A stretch of 29,023 nt of DNA from Sulfurovum sp. (GTDB lineage: Bacteria; Campylobacterota; Campylobacteria; Campylobacterales; Sulfurovaceae), in NCBI GenBank assembly GCA_003978395.1, contig QNZV01000054.1, forward strand, positions 1 to 29,023, read 5' to 3'. A program made the translations under genes and the position numbers. The notes beneath the pieces were generated by a model that was given only the letters and a program-made list of their open reading frames with translations, was not told the origin of the DNA and did no database searches. How positions within the stretch are numbered: position 1 is the stretch's first letter; each line of letters begins with the position of its first letter. Of the stretch, positions 1 to 8,588 are shown one piece after another.

Positions 1-1047
1 CTCTACTGAACCAGTAGCTGAAGAGGCTATAAATTCATCTAAAAAGTTTTTAATCGCCACTCTATTAAATATATCTTTTGTCTCTTTTATAATAGGTCTA
101 CCCAATGAACTATTATGATGTGAAACCGTCTCAATTTTACTTCCTAAAGAGATAGGTTTAATCTCTTCTAAAGGAGCTGTTTTAACTTTTGGTACAGTAA
201 CTATTTTAGGAGGCTCTTTTTCTTCAAGAGGCTCTTCTTTTGTGGTTATCTCTTCTGTCTCATTATCAATATAGATTGAATTGTCTTCAACAACAACAGA
301 ATCTAAACTATTTTTAGAATCAATAACTCTTGGCTCTTCTTTTATACTCTCATTAGTAGCTATATACTCTGCACCAGTTGGAACAGCTTTTGGTTCTTCT
401 ACTTTATTCTTTTCAACTTTAGGTTCATTTGTTGAAGTCTCTGTTCTATTTATTAATGTAGGATGATTAATTGGTGTTTGCGTAACAATAACAGCAGGTT
501 TATTTTCTGCTTTATCTCTATCTTCTTGAATCATTTTATAGGCATAAAATACCAATCCAGCAATAATAATAACTGAAATAATTAATATTTTTAGAAATAG
601 AAAAGATTTTTCTTTCTTTTCTTCTCTCTCTAGTAAATCCAAAGATGGTAGGATAATCTCATCTCTAGGATGAAATTGTAGATAGTTTTTTAAGTTAAAA
701 TTATTTGTAAACTCCATAATAGTGTAAATGGTATTATTCTCTTTAATATAACCATAAGTCTTCACTTCAGATTTATGCCTATCTTTTCTAGGCTCATCTA
801 TTTCTAAAGCTACCTCTTTTTTTCGCTTATCAAAAACACCTTGTGCATCGGGTATTGTGTAAACCGATGCATCACTTCGTGAAGAAAACGTCTCTAAAAA
901 AAGCTCCCTCAAGACAAAAAAACTTCCTTTTCGATGATTATCTCGTGCCAAATAAAGAATCTCAAAATCATCATCTCCAAGAACATCAATAATCTCGTAA
1001 TGACCTCCAACATTCGTTCCCACAGGTAAATATTTACTCTTTCCCAT
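1..1047 (-). CDS. Membrane-anchored degenerate Ser/Thr kinase N-lobe protein (3' end outside window)
   Basis: I translated this by eye: an open frame of 349 codons starts at ATG 1047 and runs off the left edge. Residues about 10-124 resemble the N-lobe of a bacterial Ser/Thr kinase, with a glycine-loop position (LGDDDFEILYLARD, 23-36), a VAIKE-like strand (FFVLRELF, 43-50) and a hinge-like segment (NTIYTIMEFTNNFNLKNYL, 105-123). The glycine loop keeps only its first Gly and the ATP-binding Lys is Arg47. No C-lobe follows: no HRD, DFG or APE motif. A TM helix (about 149-170) comes next, then an acidic, Pro/Glu/Lys-rich stretch that is probably periplasmic. A ligand-sensing or scaffold pseudokinase role is inference. 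The start lies 51 bp after batD in the same direction, with AAGGTAGAG upstream as a plausible ribosome site. Confidence 0.75.
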   Translation of the reverse strand, partial: MGKSKYLPVGTNVGGHYEIIDVLGDDDFEILYLARDNHRKGSFFVLRELFLETFSSRSDASVYTIPDAQGVFDKRKKEVALEIDEPRKDRHKSEVKTYGYIKENNTIYTIMEFTNNFNLKNYLQFHPRDEIILPSLDLLEREEKKEKSFLFLKILIISVIIIAGLVFYAYKMIQEDRDKAENKPAVIVTQTPINHPTLINRTETSTNEPKVEKNKVEEPKAVPTGAEYIATNESIKEEPRVIDSKNSLDSVVVEDNSIYIDNETEEITTKEEPLEEKEPPKIVTVPKVKTAPLEEIKPISLGSKIETVSHHNSSLGRPIIKETKDIFNRVAIKNFLDEFIASSATGSVE

Positions 1048-1098
1048 CTATACTCTACCTTTTTTATAATAATAATAGCAGATTAAATATTTAAATAT

Positions 1099-2643
1099 CT
1101 ATAAACTTTTATCTATTTGAGCTCTATCTTCAAAAATTTCCATTAAATCTTCTTTATCAATTTTATGTGAAGTATCTTTATAAATATTCTCCTCTAACTG
1201 ATTTAAAGCATTATCTATAATTGGATGTTCTTTTGAATAGGGGAGCAAAAGATTAAATAAAGCTCTATCATTTTTAGCTTTTTTTATCATTTTTACAATA
1301 TCTATTGCTTGTTTTTTCTCTTTTCTATTCGAGAAATTTATTAGAAGCATCAAAGCAACACCAACCATAAATCCAATAGCTAAAAATAGATATTTTAAAT
1401 AGGCATCTTCTTTTTCTATTACTACTTTTTCTTCAACTTTAGTAGGAGCTTGAATAATTTGGCTTGGACTAACTTCAATAGTTGAGGTATGAGAGAGAGC
1501 TATTTCTCTTGAACCAAGAACTTCAATATCAATAGGTTTGGTAGAGATACGTTTAATCGTTTTAGTCTCTTTGTCAAAATACTCTAATTTTAAAGCAGGA
1601 ATTGTAAAATTTTGGTCTGCAATCAAGGCTATTTTTTCTCTAAACACTCCTTGATAAATACCATGAAGCTCTTTAGATGATATTTTTGGCTCATCAGCAT
1701 AGATAATCACATTGTCAATAGTTAATTCAAACTTTTTTACATCATCAATATTCCCTTCTCCCTTAACCAATATACTTAGATTAATAGGCTTATTAGCTTC
1801 TACTTTTTGTTTATCTACAGTAGCTTGAATTTGATAATTCCCATACAACTCTAAACCATTTGGTAAAGGGTTAACTTTTAGTTTCAAACTATTAGAATAG
1901 ACTTTTTGCCACGATAACTGTTGGGTCATACTATTAAAAAATGGGTCATCAAAAAAACCACCTGCACGTCGTTGTCTAGGTTCAATTTTCCCTATCAATG
2001 TTTCTATAGCAGGAATTGTATACTCTCCTGATTTTTGAGGAAAAAGTTTATAATGTAATGTTTGAACAATATACTCTCCCTCTGCACTGTGTTTAACATC
2101 CTTTGTTTTCTTTACCCAAAAATCTTCTAATTTTGGTTCACCCAATTGAATATTATCAGCATGAGCATTACGTTTTGATTTAAAAGAGATGCTTAGATTC
2201 AACGCTTCTCCTACATAGGATTCATTTTTATCCAATGAAAGCTCAACCATAAATTCAGAACCCTTTTTACTAGCAGTAGGTTTCAATACGCTGACATTTA
2301 ACTCTTTTGTTTTATACTCTTCTCCATCCGATTTGACAATAAATGAGGGAATAGTAAGTGATTTTGTAGCTCGAAAACTATAGGTCTTAGAGACACTTCG
2401 TGTAACACTTGTATTTATCATAGAGATAGATTCAGAGGAGGATGTACCAATGATAGGATTGCCCTCTATATCATTAATTTCAGGAAATAGGATATCCTTT
2501 CCATCAGCTGTAATAATAAAATTAACAATGCTACCCTCATAGACACTATCCGAACTCAAAGATACTTTTACCTCTGCAAAAGTAAAGCTCGTAAAAATAA
2601 GTATTAAAAATAGTTTAGTTATTTTACCAAGGGTTTGTTTCAT
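1099..2643 (-). CDS. batD: BatD-like oxygen-tolerance membrane protein
   Basis: 514 aa. A Sec signal peptide (residues 1-23, ending FTFA) precedes a long beta-rich periplasmic part containing immunoglobulin-like repeats. A single TM helix follows near residues 415-436 (YLFLAIGFMVGVALMLLINF), then a basic cytoplasmic tail of about 75 residues. This layout and the context, directly after two VWA proteins and a TPR protein, match the BatD family of the Bat (Bacteroides aerotolerance) operon. BatD is thought to assemble with BatA/B/C in the envelope; its biochemical role is not established. The start overlaps the end of batC by 20 bp, suggesting translational coupling. It is the last clear bat gene before the pseudokinase. 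Confidence 0.85.
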   Translation of the reverse strand: MKQTLGKITKLFLILIFTSFTFAEVKVSLSSDSVYEGSIVNFIITADGKDILFPEINDIEGNPIIGTSSSESISMINTSVTRSVSKTYSFRATKSLTIPSFIVKSDGEEYKTKELNVSVLKPTASKKGSEFMVELSLDKNESYVGEALNLSISFKSKRNAHADNIQLGEPKLEDFWVKKTKDVKHSAEGEYIVQTLHYKLFPQKSGEYTIPAIETLIGKIEPRQRRAGGFFDDPFFNSMTQQLSWQKVYSNSLKLKVNPLPNGLELYGNYQIQATVDKQKVEANKPINLSILVKGEGNIDDVKKFELTIDNVIIYADEPKISSKELHGIYQGVFREKIALIADQNFTIPALKLEYFDKETKTIKRISTKPIDIEVLGSREIALSHTSTIEVSPSQIIQAPTKVEEKVVIEKEDAYLKYLFLAIGFMVGVALMLLINFSNRKEKKQAIDIVKMIKKAKNDRALFNLLLPYSKEHPIIDNALNQLEENIYKDTSHKIDKEDLMEIFEDRAQIDKSL

Positions 2644-3388
2644 TATTTTTCTCTCCTTTATTAAGTGGTATCATTAGGGTATTTACACCTCTTTTATTAA
2701 GCATCTTTTGCCATTTTCTCTCTTCCATATTACTGATAGGAGCTTGAGTTTTATTTTGTTCATTCATTTGACTCTGCTTCTTCTCATCTTCTTTTTTCTT
2801 ATTTTTCTCTTTATTCTCTTGCTCTTTTTTCTTTTTATCAGATTCTTTCTTTTCTTTATCTTTCTCTTCTTTGGATTTCTTTTTATCTGACTCTTTTTTA
2901 TTCTTGTCGTCTTTTTTCTCTTTATTATTTTTATCCTCTTTTTTATTCTTGTCGTCCTTCTTCTTTTTATCGTCTTTTTTATCTTTTTTCTTTTTCTGCT
3001 CCTCTTTCTTCTTTTTTAAGAGTTCCAAATTAAATTTGGTATCATTATCTTCGCCTAATTTCAGAGCATCTTCATAGGAGTTTATCGCTTCATCTATTTT
3101 TTTCATATAAGCATAACTATTCCCAATATTATGTAATTTTTTTGCTTCTAATTTTGGATTTACGATGCTCTTATATACCTCTATTGCCTCTTTATATCTC
3201 TTTTGACGATAGAGACTATCTGCTTCATTAAACCTAGCTTCATCATTATGCACTTTTGCATAATTCTCTTGAGCTTTTGTATAATTTTTATCGTTATACG
3301 CTTTTTTTGCCTCTTCTAAATATTTAAAATCTAAGAGAGAAGCCGATAAGAAAAGTGATAAAAACATCAGTGTTATAAAATATTTCAT
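2624..3388 (-). CDS. batC: BatC-like TPR protein with Lys/Glu/Asp-rich tail
   Basis: 254 aa. It begins with a Sec-type signal peptide (about residues 1-18). TPR-like helices cover about 22-120 (motifs around YNDKNYTKAQENYAKV, ADSLYRQKRYKEAIEVY and AKKLHNIGNSYAYM). Residues about 124-206 are almost entirely Lys, Glu, Asp and Asn in repeated KKDDK/NKKE/SDKKK units, and a short Met/Trp-containing tail follows. The charged repeat is visible as imperfect direct repeats in the DNA (about 2770-3010). Bat TPR proteins are known to pair with the VWA proteins BatA/B, and the low-complexity tail is probably disordered. It overlaps batB by 4 bp (ATGA type) and batD by 20 bp. An antisense frame over the repeat is a shadow. 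Confidence 0.8.
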   Translation of the reverse strand: MKYFITLMFLSLFLSASLLDFKYLEEAKKAYNDKNYTKAQENYAKVHNDEARFNEADSLYRQKRYKEAIEVYKSIVNPKLEAKKLHNIGNSYAYMKKIDEAINSYEDALKLGEDNDTKFNLELLKKKKEEQKKKKDKKDDKKKKDDKNKKEDKNNKEKKDDKNKKESDKKKSKEEKDKEKKESDKKKKEQENKEKNKKKEDEKKQSQMNEQNKTQAPISNMEERKWQKMLNKRGVNTLMIPLNKGEKNNETNPW

Positions 3389-4365
3389 TGTTTATCCTCT
3401 TTGGTATTTAATTTAGGAGTAGAAAAAAGTGCAATAAAAAAGAATAAAAGAGCAAAAGAGAGAGGATAAACAAACAACTCTTTTCTATCTTTTATTGTTG
3501 AGTTCTCCTCTTTCTTATTTTGATACGAGTTTTGAATTGTATCGGCTAAAAGCTTTATATCATCATTGGCTAACGAGTATTTCATATACGCACCACCTGT
3601 ACTCATGGCAAGTTTTTTTATATTGTCCGTTCGTTTAACCACAACAATATTCCCTCTTTTATCTTTTAGAACTCCATTTTTATCTTTTATAATTCCACCT
3701 TTATCTGTACCTATGTTATAGATATAGACCGTTATACTGTTTTCTTTACAATAGGCTATCTCTTTACTAAACTCTTTTTGGTCACTTCCATCGGTAAAAA
3801 TGAGTAATGTTTTCTTTTTTTCATCTCCAAAAAGATTATTGGCAGACTCTAAAGCCAACATAATGTTTGTACCTTTTAAATTTAAATAGTCCAAATTAAG
3901 ATTTTTACCCAAAAATCTTAAAGAGTGAAAATCTTGGGTCAAAGGAGAGATTAAAAAAGTTTGAGAGGCAAAACCAATAAGTGCAATTTTACTCTGATTA
4001 AAGTACTCCAAAGAGTCAAAAAATTTCTTTTTAGCAAAATCAAAACGACTTGGATAGACATCGTTTGCAAACATTGATTTAGACATATCAATGGCTGTAA
4101 CAATATTAATAAAACTAGATTTAACTTCTATCTCTCCATTATCTATTTGAGGACGTGCCAAAGCAATAATAGTTAGAGCCATAGAGATAATCAATAGTAG
4201 ATTTCTCCATCGTTTTGATAAGCTATTGCTTTTTAACTTCACTTTTTTTAATACCTCTTTTGAAAAAACACTCTCTAAATCATTTTTTTGAGGTTTCAAA
4301 AAATAAAAAATAGGCAAAAGCAGAAGCAAAAGCCATAAAAATTCTAAATTATTAAAAAATATCAT
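3385..4365 (-). CDS. batB: BatB-like VWA-domain membrane protein
   Basis: 326 aa. Two N-terminal hydrophobic segments (about 8-23 and 55-70) are followed by a von Willebrand factor A domain with a MIDAS motif D93-M-S-K-S97 and a downstream TDGSD segment. A C-terminal TM helix (about 297-313, LFVYPLSFALLFFFIALF) completes the usual BatA/BatB layout: the VWA domain lies between N-terminal helices and a C-terminal anchor. Metal-dependent protein binding is the family expectation. It follows batA after 3 bp and overlaps batC by 4 bp. The A/B assignment rests on order and on this protein directly preceding the TPR gene. Confidence 0.82.
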   Translation of the reverse strand: MIFFNNLEFLWLLLLLLPIFYFLKPQKNDLESVFSKEVLKKVKLKSNSLSKRWRNLLLIISMALTIIALARPQIDNGEIEVKSSFINIVTAIDMSKSMFANDVYPSRFDFAKKKFFDSLEYFNQSKIALIGFASQTFLISPLTQDFHSLRFLGKNLNLDYLNLKGTNIMLALESANNLFGDEKKKTLLIFTDGSDQKEFSKEIAYCKENSITVYIYNIGTDKGGIIKDKNGVLKDKRGNIVVVKRTDNIKKLAMSTGGAYMKYSLANDDIKLLADTIQNSYQNKKEENSTIKDRKELFVYPLSFALLFFFIALFSTPKLNTKEDKQ

Positions 4366-4368
4366 CTT

Positions 4369-5262
4369 CTACTCCTTATTGGATACTATAAAATAGCTTA
4401 CTAAAAATAGTAATGCTAGTGCTAATAGATACTGAAAGTAATAGGTTTTTTTCACATATTTATCAGCTTTTATCTCTGATTTTTCTAGTCTATTAATCAC
4501 ACTATAAATCTCTTTTAATTTCTCTATCGTATTGGCAGAAAAATATTTTCCACCTGTCTCTTTAGAAATTTTTTGAAGCACAGCAGGGTTAAAATCACGT
4601 CCTGCATTTCCTACTCCGACGGTATAAACTTTTATCCCATATTTTTTTGCTGTTTTTATAGCAACTTCTAGTGGAATAGTCTCTGTATTATCCATCCCAT
4701 CGGTCAATAAAATTGCAATTTTCTCTTTTGATTTAGATGTTTTAAAGAGATTAGAGCTTAAAAATAGTGCCTCATTCAATGCAGTCTTTTGTCGTCCTGC
4801 AATACCCACTTCCATGCGTTGTAAAAGCCTTTTAATACTGTTTTTATCGTAAGTTAACGGCACAGCAACATAGGCAAAGTCGGCAAAGATACTTAATGCT
4901 AACTTATCGTGTTTTCGTTGGTCTACAAAATCTTTGACTATCTCTTTAACTATTCCAAATTTATTATATTCACTCATAGAACCACTGGCATCGAGTATTA
5001 ATGAAATCTCATACCCTTTATCATTTTTGATAATAATATCATCTTCTTGAATAGGACTTGCCAACGCCATTACCAAGAATATAAAGGCTAATATTTTTAA
5101 TGTATTTAAAAACCAACGACTCTGAGTTGAAGCTTTTTGAAGCATCATCATATTTGGAAAATATAGAGATACCCCTTTGGGTTTACAAAATCTATTACAA
5201 ATAAAAAAAAGTAAAAAGAGTAAAAATACCAATGGATATTCAAAGGTAAAATTATTTAGCAT
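4369..5262 (-). CDS. batA: BatA-like VWA-domain membrane protein
   Basis: 297 aa. Hydrophobic helices lie at about 10-25 and 53-70. A VWA domain follows with an intact MIDAS signature D91-A-S-G-S95 and a LLTDGMDNT segment. A C-terminal TM helix sits at about 272-293 (YYFQYLLALALLFLVSYFIV). Of the two adjacent VWA proteins this is the first and has the more canonical DxSxS core. It overlaps the upstream DUF4381-like gene by 7 bp and is 3 bp from batB, so the genes are surely co-transcribed. BatA-type proteins are thought to work with MoxR-type AAA ATPases, but none is encoded next to this operon. Confidence 0.83.
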   Translation of the reverse strand: MLNNFTFEYPLVFLLFLLFFICNRFCKPKGVSLYFPNMMMLQKASTQSRWFLNTLKILAFIFLVMALASPIQEDDIIIKNDKGYEISLILDASGSMSEYNKFGIVKEIVKDFVDQRKHDKLALSIFADFAYVAVPLTYDKNSIKRLLQRMEVGIAGRQKTALNEALFLSSNLFKTSKSKEKIAILLTDGMDNTETIPLEVAIKTAKKYGIKVYTVGVGNAGRDFNPAVLQKISKETGGKYFSANTIEKLKEIYSVINRLEKSEIKADKYVKKTYYFQYLLALALLFLVSYFIVSNKE

Positions 5263-5636
5263 TTAACTTCTCCTATAAACTTTTTAATCCTTTTTTCGAC
5301 TGTAGGGTCAAGATTAGGAATATTTTTTCTATATTTATAAACCGTTAACTCCTTTATAATTGAGTCAAACTCTTCTTGATTTTTTTCATTTAAAAAAAGT
5401 CTACCCTGCTCTTCAAAGGTGTAAACTACTGATTTTGTGTCAAGGAAATCTATATTTGTTAATTTATCAAATGCTATCTCTTTGAGTGTTACTTTTTTAT
5501 GTCTTCTTCGTCTATTTTGAAAAAAATAGACAACCAAAGAGAGAAGGATAATTATAAAAATAGTAACTCCAACAAGTATAAAAAGACTATGTTCATGTAC
5601 TTCGACTATATCTTTTATATCTTTTAGTTCTTCCAT
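5256..5636 (-). CDS. Small membrane protein at head of Bat operon (DUF4381-like)
   Basis: 126 aa. A short polar N-terminus (LKDIKDIVEV) is followed by one TM helix (about 19-39), a strongly basic stop-transfer segment (NRRRRHKK) and an alpha-helical cytoplasmic domain. Size, layout and position just before batA match the DUF4381-type protein often found between the DUF58 and BatA genes; sequence evidence alone is weak. The start has a good ribosome site (AGAGGT) 5-10 bases upstream. It is the first gene of the bat unit, with its own -10 box at 5670-5675. Confidence 0.6.
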   Translation of the reverse strand: MEELKDIKDIVEVHEHSLFILVGVTIFIIILLSLVVYFFQNRRRRHKKVTLKEIAFDKLTNIDFLDTKSVVYTFEEQGRLFLNEKNQEEFDSIIKELTVYKYRKNIPNLDPTVEKRIKKFIGEVKC

Positions 5637-5669
5637 GTTACCTCTATTTAATTTAATATTATTTTTGGA

Positions 5670-5675
5670 ATTATA
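5670..5675 (-). promoter_or_regulatory. -10 box of bat operon promoter
   Basis: TATAAT on the minus strand, 34 bp upstream of the first bat ATG (5636). No convincing -35 is seen, as is common in Campylobacterota. It suggests that the bat operon can be transcribed independently of topA and the phosphodiesterase gene, although all run in the same direction. Confidence 0.5.
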
Positions 5676-5708
5676 AGTAAAAAGAGTTAATGGTTGGTTA
5701 AGAATCTC

Positions 5709-6227
5709 TTAAAATAGTACCTTTCGACTCTGCCATTCAACTGCTTGTGGCTCTTTGAAATAGTGTGTTACATAATATTTGCCCTCTTTAATCTCAAGAA
5801 TCACAGACTCCATCAACAGTTTTTCTCTTGCACAAACTTCGCCAGGATTAATAAAAAGAGTACCATTATTCAAAGAACAATCAAACGTGTGCGTATGTCC
5901 AGAGATAACAATATCGGCATCTGAATTCATGTAGTAAGGCATGTGCATCAGTTTGATTTTTAACGTATCAATAGTAAAGTAGTGAGGTTCACGGTAGATT
6001 TTATATTGACCGTAGAGAGGAATTAGAGAAGTATCATTATTTCCATAGACACAGACATAAGGAACAGGAGTATCTTCCAAGAGTTGAAGATGCTCTTCTA
6101 ACATAATATCTCCTGCATGAATAAGATACTCTGCACCCATCTCTAAAAGATGAGCAACCACCTCTTGATGCATTGTTGTTTGGGTATGGCTATCCGAAAG
6201 GATACCCAGTTTAAGATTTTTTTTCAT
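5709..6227 (-). CDS. YfcE/MJ0936-family metallophosphoesterase
   Basis: 172 aa, the usual length for this small phosphodiesterase family. All metal-binding motifs are visible in order: D12-S-H14, G-D40, G62-N-N64-D65, H95 and G110-H-T-H113. Members hydrolyse phosphodiesters with a di-metal (often Mn) centre; the in vivo substrate is unknown. The ATG lies 17 bp inside the end of topA, so translation is probably coupled. The gene ends 72 bp before the bat operon. A 6-bp palindrome spans the stop (5698-5712) but lacks a U tract, so I do not call it a terminator. Confidence 0.85.
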   Translation of the reverse strand: MKKNLKLGILSDSHTQTTMHQEVVAHLLEMGAEYLIHAGDIMLEEHLQLLEDTPVPYVCVYGNNDTSLIPLYGQYKIYREPHYFTIDTLKIKLMHMPYYMNSDADIVISGHTHTFDCSLNNGTLFINPGEVCAREKLLMESVILEIKEGKYYVTHYFKEPQAVEWQSRKVLF

Positions 6228-8454
6228 CTTCTTTTTTTACTTTTAGTTTATCTTCAGGAACTGCCTCTTTCCATTTACATTTTTTCTCAATACACTCATA
6301 CACTTCACCTGTTTTTAAAAGTTTATGAACAACCATACTTTCACACTCTGGACATTTTCGTTCAAGAGGTTCTCCATTGGAGATAAATCTACATTTAGGA
6401 TAATTGGCACAACCATAAAAGGTTCCCCGTTTACCCTCTTTTTCAAGAATTTTAGAACCACACTTAGGGCAAGGAATAGCCAACTCTCTTGGAGGAACTA
6501 ATGGTTGTGCATTTTTACACTTAGGATAAGCAGAACAGGCTAAAAACTTACCACGCTTACTGTCTTTAATAACCATAAACTCTCCACATTTAGAACATGC
6601 TATATCTGTTTTTTCAGGTTCGGGTGGAGCATTTCCTTCCAAATCGGTTGTGTATTTACATTTAGGAAAATTACTACAAGCAATAAACTCTCCAAAACGA
6701 CCTTTACGACGTAACAATTCAGAATCACACTTAGGACAAAACTCTCCTGTAGGAATTGCCATTTTTTGGCTTTTAATCTTCGTTTTTCCCTCTGTAATTT
6801 TTTTCATAAAAGGGTCATAAAAATCGCCTAAAAGTTTCTGCCAATCTAATGCACCATCATTAATCTTATCAAGGTCTGCCTCCATATTAGAGGTAAAAGA
6901 GGAGTCTACAATCTCAGCAAAATGCTCTTCAAGCATCTCTATAACAGTAAAGGCTATCTCTGTTGCATGAATACGCTTTTTTTCGATATTAATATATTTT
7001 CGTGTTTGTAAAATAGTAATAGTAGGTGCATAGGTACTTGGACGACCAATCCCTAGCGATTCGAGCTTTTTAATAAGACTCGCTTCATTGTAACGTGCAG
7101 GTGGTTCAGTAAAATGCTGTTTTGGTCTAATATCATCCAACGTAACCTTTTGTCCTTTTTTTAACTCAGGTAACAATTTATCAGATTCACTGTATCCTGT
7201 TACTCTATAAAAACCATCAAAAAGTAATTTTCTACCACTTGCTTTAAATTTACTTCGTTCTCCATTAAAAAGTAACGTTTGAGACTCTAAACGAGCCTCT
7301 GTCATTTGACAAGCTAAAAAACGGTTATAGATAAGCCGATAGAGTTTAAATTCATCTGCATTGAGATAATCTTTTGCCACCATTGGAGTAAAATCAACCA
7401 TAGTTGGACGAATTGCTTCATGAGCCTCTTGTGCACCTTTTGATTTACTAGAGTAATATTTTGGTTTTTCAGGTAGATAATCTTTATCAAAAGTATCTAA
7501 AATATACTCTCTAGCATCACTCACAGCCTCTTTTGCTAAATTTAAACTGTCTGTTCGCATATAGGTAATGACACCCATATTTCCTTTATTGGTTTTGACA
7601 CCTTCATAAAGTTTTTGAGCAACCATCATCGTTTTTTTTGGAGAGAAGCCCAATTGAGTAGAGGCAGACTGTTGAAGAGTCGAGGTCATAAAAGGTGGAG
7701 GAGTTTTACTCTTTCGCTCTTTTTTCTCTAAAGATTCAACAACAAAACTCTCTTTAATAGCAGAGTGAACAATCTCTGTAGCCATCACTTCATTTTTAAT
7801 GCTCATCTTATCCATTTTTTGACCATCAAAAGAGAAAATAGAAGCGTCTATATTCTTTTCAAACAGTCCCTCTATTGTCCAATACTCTTCAGGTTTAAAT
7901 GCTTTTATTTCACGCTCTCTATCGACAACAATTTTTAAAGAAGAGCTTTGAACACGCCCTGCACTTAAACCTTTTTGAATTTTACTAGCCAAAAGAGGCG
8001 AAAGCTTATAGCCTACAATACGGTCGAGCAGACGACGTGCTTGTTGTGCATTTACAGCATTCATATCTAATCTTCGGGGATTATCCAACGCATGTTGAAT
8101 GGCTGTTTTAGTAATTTCATGAAAAACAATCCGAGGCAAAGATTCTGGCTCTTTCTTGATTGCCATGGCAATATGATAACCAATCGCTTCTCCTTCTCTA
8201 TCCTCATCTGTTGCGATAAAAATAGTCTCTGCCTCTTTTGCCAATTTCTTCAACTCTCTAACTGTTGGATTTACCTCTCTAGGGATGGAATATTTAGGGA
8301 CAAATGTCCCATCTTCTTCAACTGTAATTCCAAATGAGCTTTTAGGCAAATCACGAATATGCCCTTTAGATGCCACTACTTTATAGTTTTTCCCAAGAAA
8401 ATTACTAATAGTTCGAGCCTTTGCAGGAGACTCAACAATGATTAAATTTTTCAT
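6211..8454 (-). CDS. topA: DNA topoisomerase I
   Basis: 747 aa type IA topoisomerase. The N-terminal Toprim domain has the catalytic E8 (IIVESPAKA) and the acidic triad region D83-E-D85-R-E-G-E. The active-site tyrosine is Y298 in ITYMRTDS. The C-terminus carries four C4 zinc ribbons (about 583 onward), each starting C-P/S-x-C, the first three with a G-R/K-x-G-x-F core and the fourth more divergent. It relaxes negative supercoils. Full length with no break. The ATG at 8454 is supported by the conserved N-terminus but has only a weak ribosome site (GGTG about 10 bases upstream). It overlaps the phosphodiesterase gene by 17 bp. Confidence 0.96.
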   Translation of the reverse strand: MKNLIIVESPAKARTISNFLGKNYKVVASKGHIRDLPKSSFGITVEEDGTFVPKYSIPREVNPTVRELKKLAKEAETIFIATDEDREGEAIGYHIAMAIKKEPESLPRIVFHEITKTAIQHALDNPRRLDMNAVNAQQARRLLDRIVGYKLSPLLASKIQKGLSAGRVQSSSLKIVVDREREIKAFKPEEYWTIEGLFEKNIDASIFSFDGQKMDKMSIKNEVMATEIVHSAIKESFVVESLEKKERKSKTPPPFMTSTLQQSASTQLGFSPKKTMMVAQKLYEGVKTNKGNMGVITYMRTDSLNLAKEAVSDAREYILDTFDKDYLPEKPKYYSSKSKGAQEAHEAIRPTMVDFTPMVAKDYLNADEFKLYRLIYNRFLACQMTEARLESQTLLFNGERSKFKASGRKLLFDGFYRVTGYSESDKLLPELKKGQKVTLDDIRPKQHFTEPPARYNEASLIKKLESLGIGRPSTYAPTITILQTRKYINIEKKRIHATEIAFTVIEMLEEHFAEIVDSSFTSNMEADLDKINDGALDWQKLLGDFYDPFMKKITEGKTKIKSQKMAIPTGEFCPKCDSELLRRKGRFGEFIACSNFPKCKYTTDLEGNAPPEPEKTDIACSKCGEFMVIKDSKRGKFLACSAYPKCKNAQPLVPPRELAIPCPKCGSKILEKEGKRGTFYGCANYPKCRFISNGEPLERKCPECESMVVHKLLKTGEVYECIEKKCKWKEAVPEDKLKVKKEDEKKS

Positions 8455-8588
8455 ATATTATATACACCAATTTCAATTTTTTTTTGCATTGTAACAAAAA
8501 ACCTTTATAAAGAGCAACGATAATTATCTACAATCTAAATTATAACTCTTTTTTTCGCTATACTTCTAATAAAAAAGGAAACAAAATT

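Noticed and set aside
281..466. Plus-strand frame of 61 codons near the left edge
   Set aside because: It lies opposite the open minus-strand pseudokinase frame, which has clear domain structure and a TM helix.
2708..3077. Two plus-strand frames rich in Phe/Leu/Ser
   Set aside because: They are the antisense of the Lys-rich BatC repeat; composition explains them.
5698..5712. TTAAGA/TCTTAA palindrome at the phosphodiesterase stop
   Set aside because: The stem is short and AT-rich with no U tract; too weak for a terminator.
8455..8470. TATAAT on the minus strand just before the topA ATG
   Set aside because: It lies only 2 bp from the start codon, so it would start transcription inside the gene; probably AT-rich chance. 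The real topA promoter is not identified.
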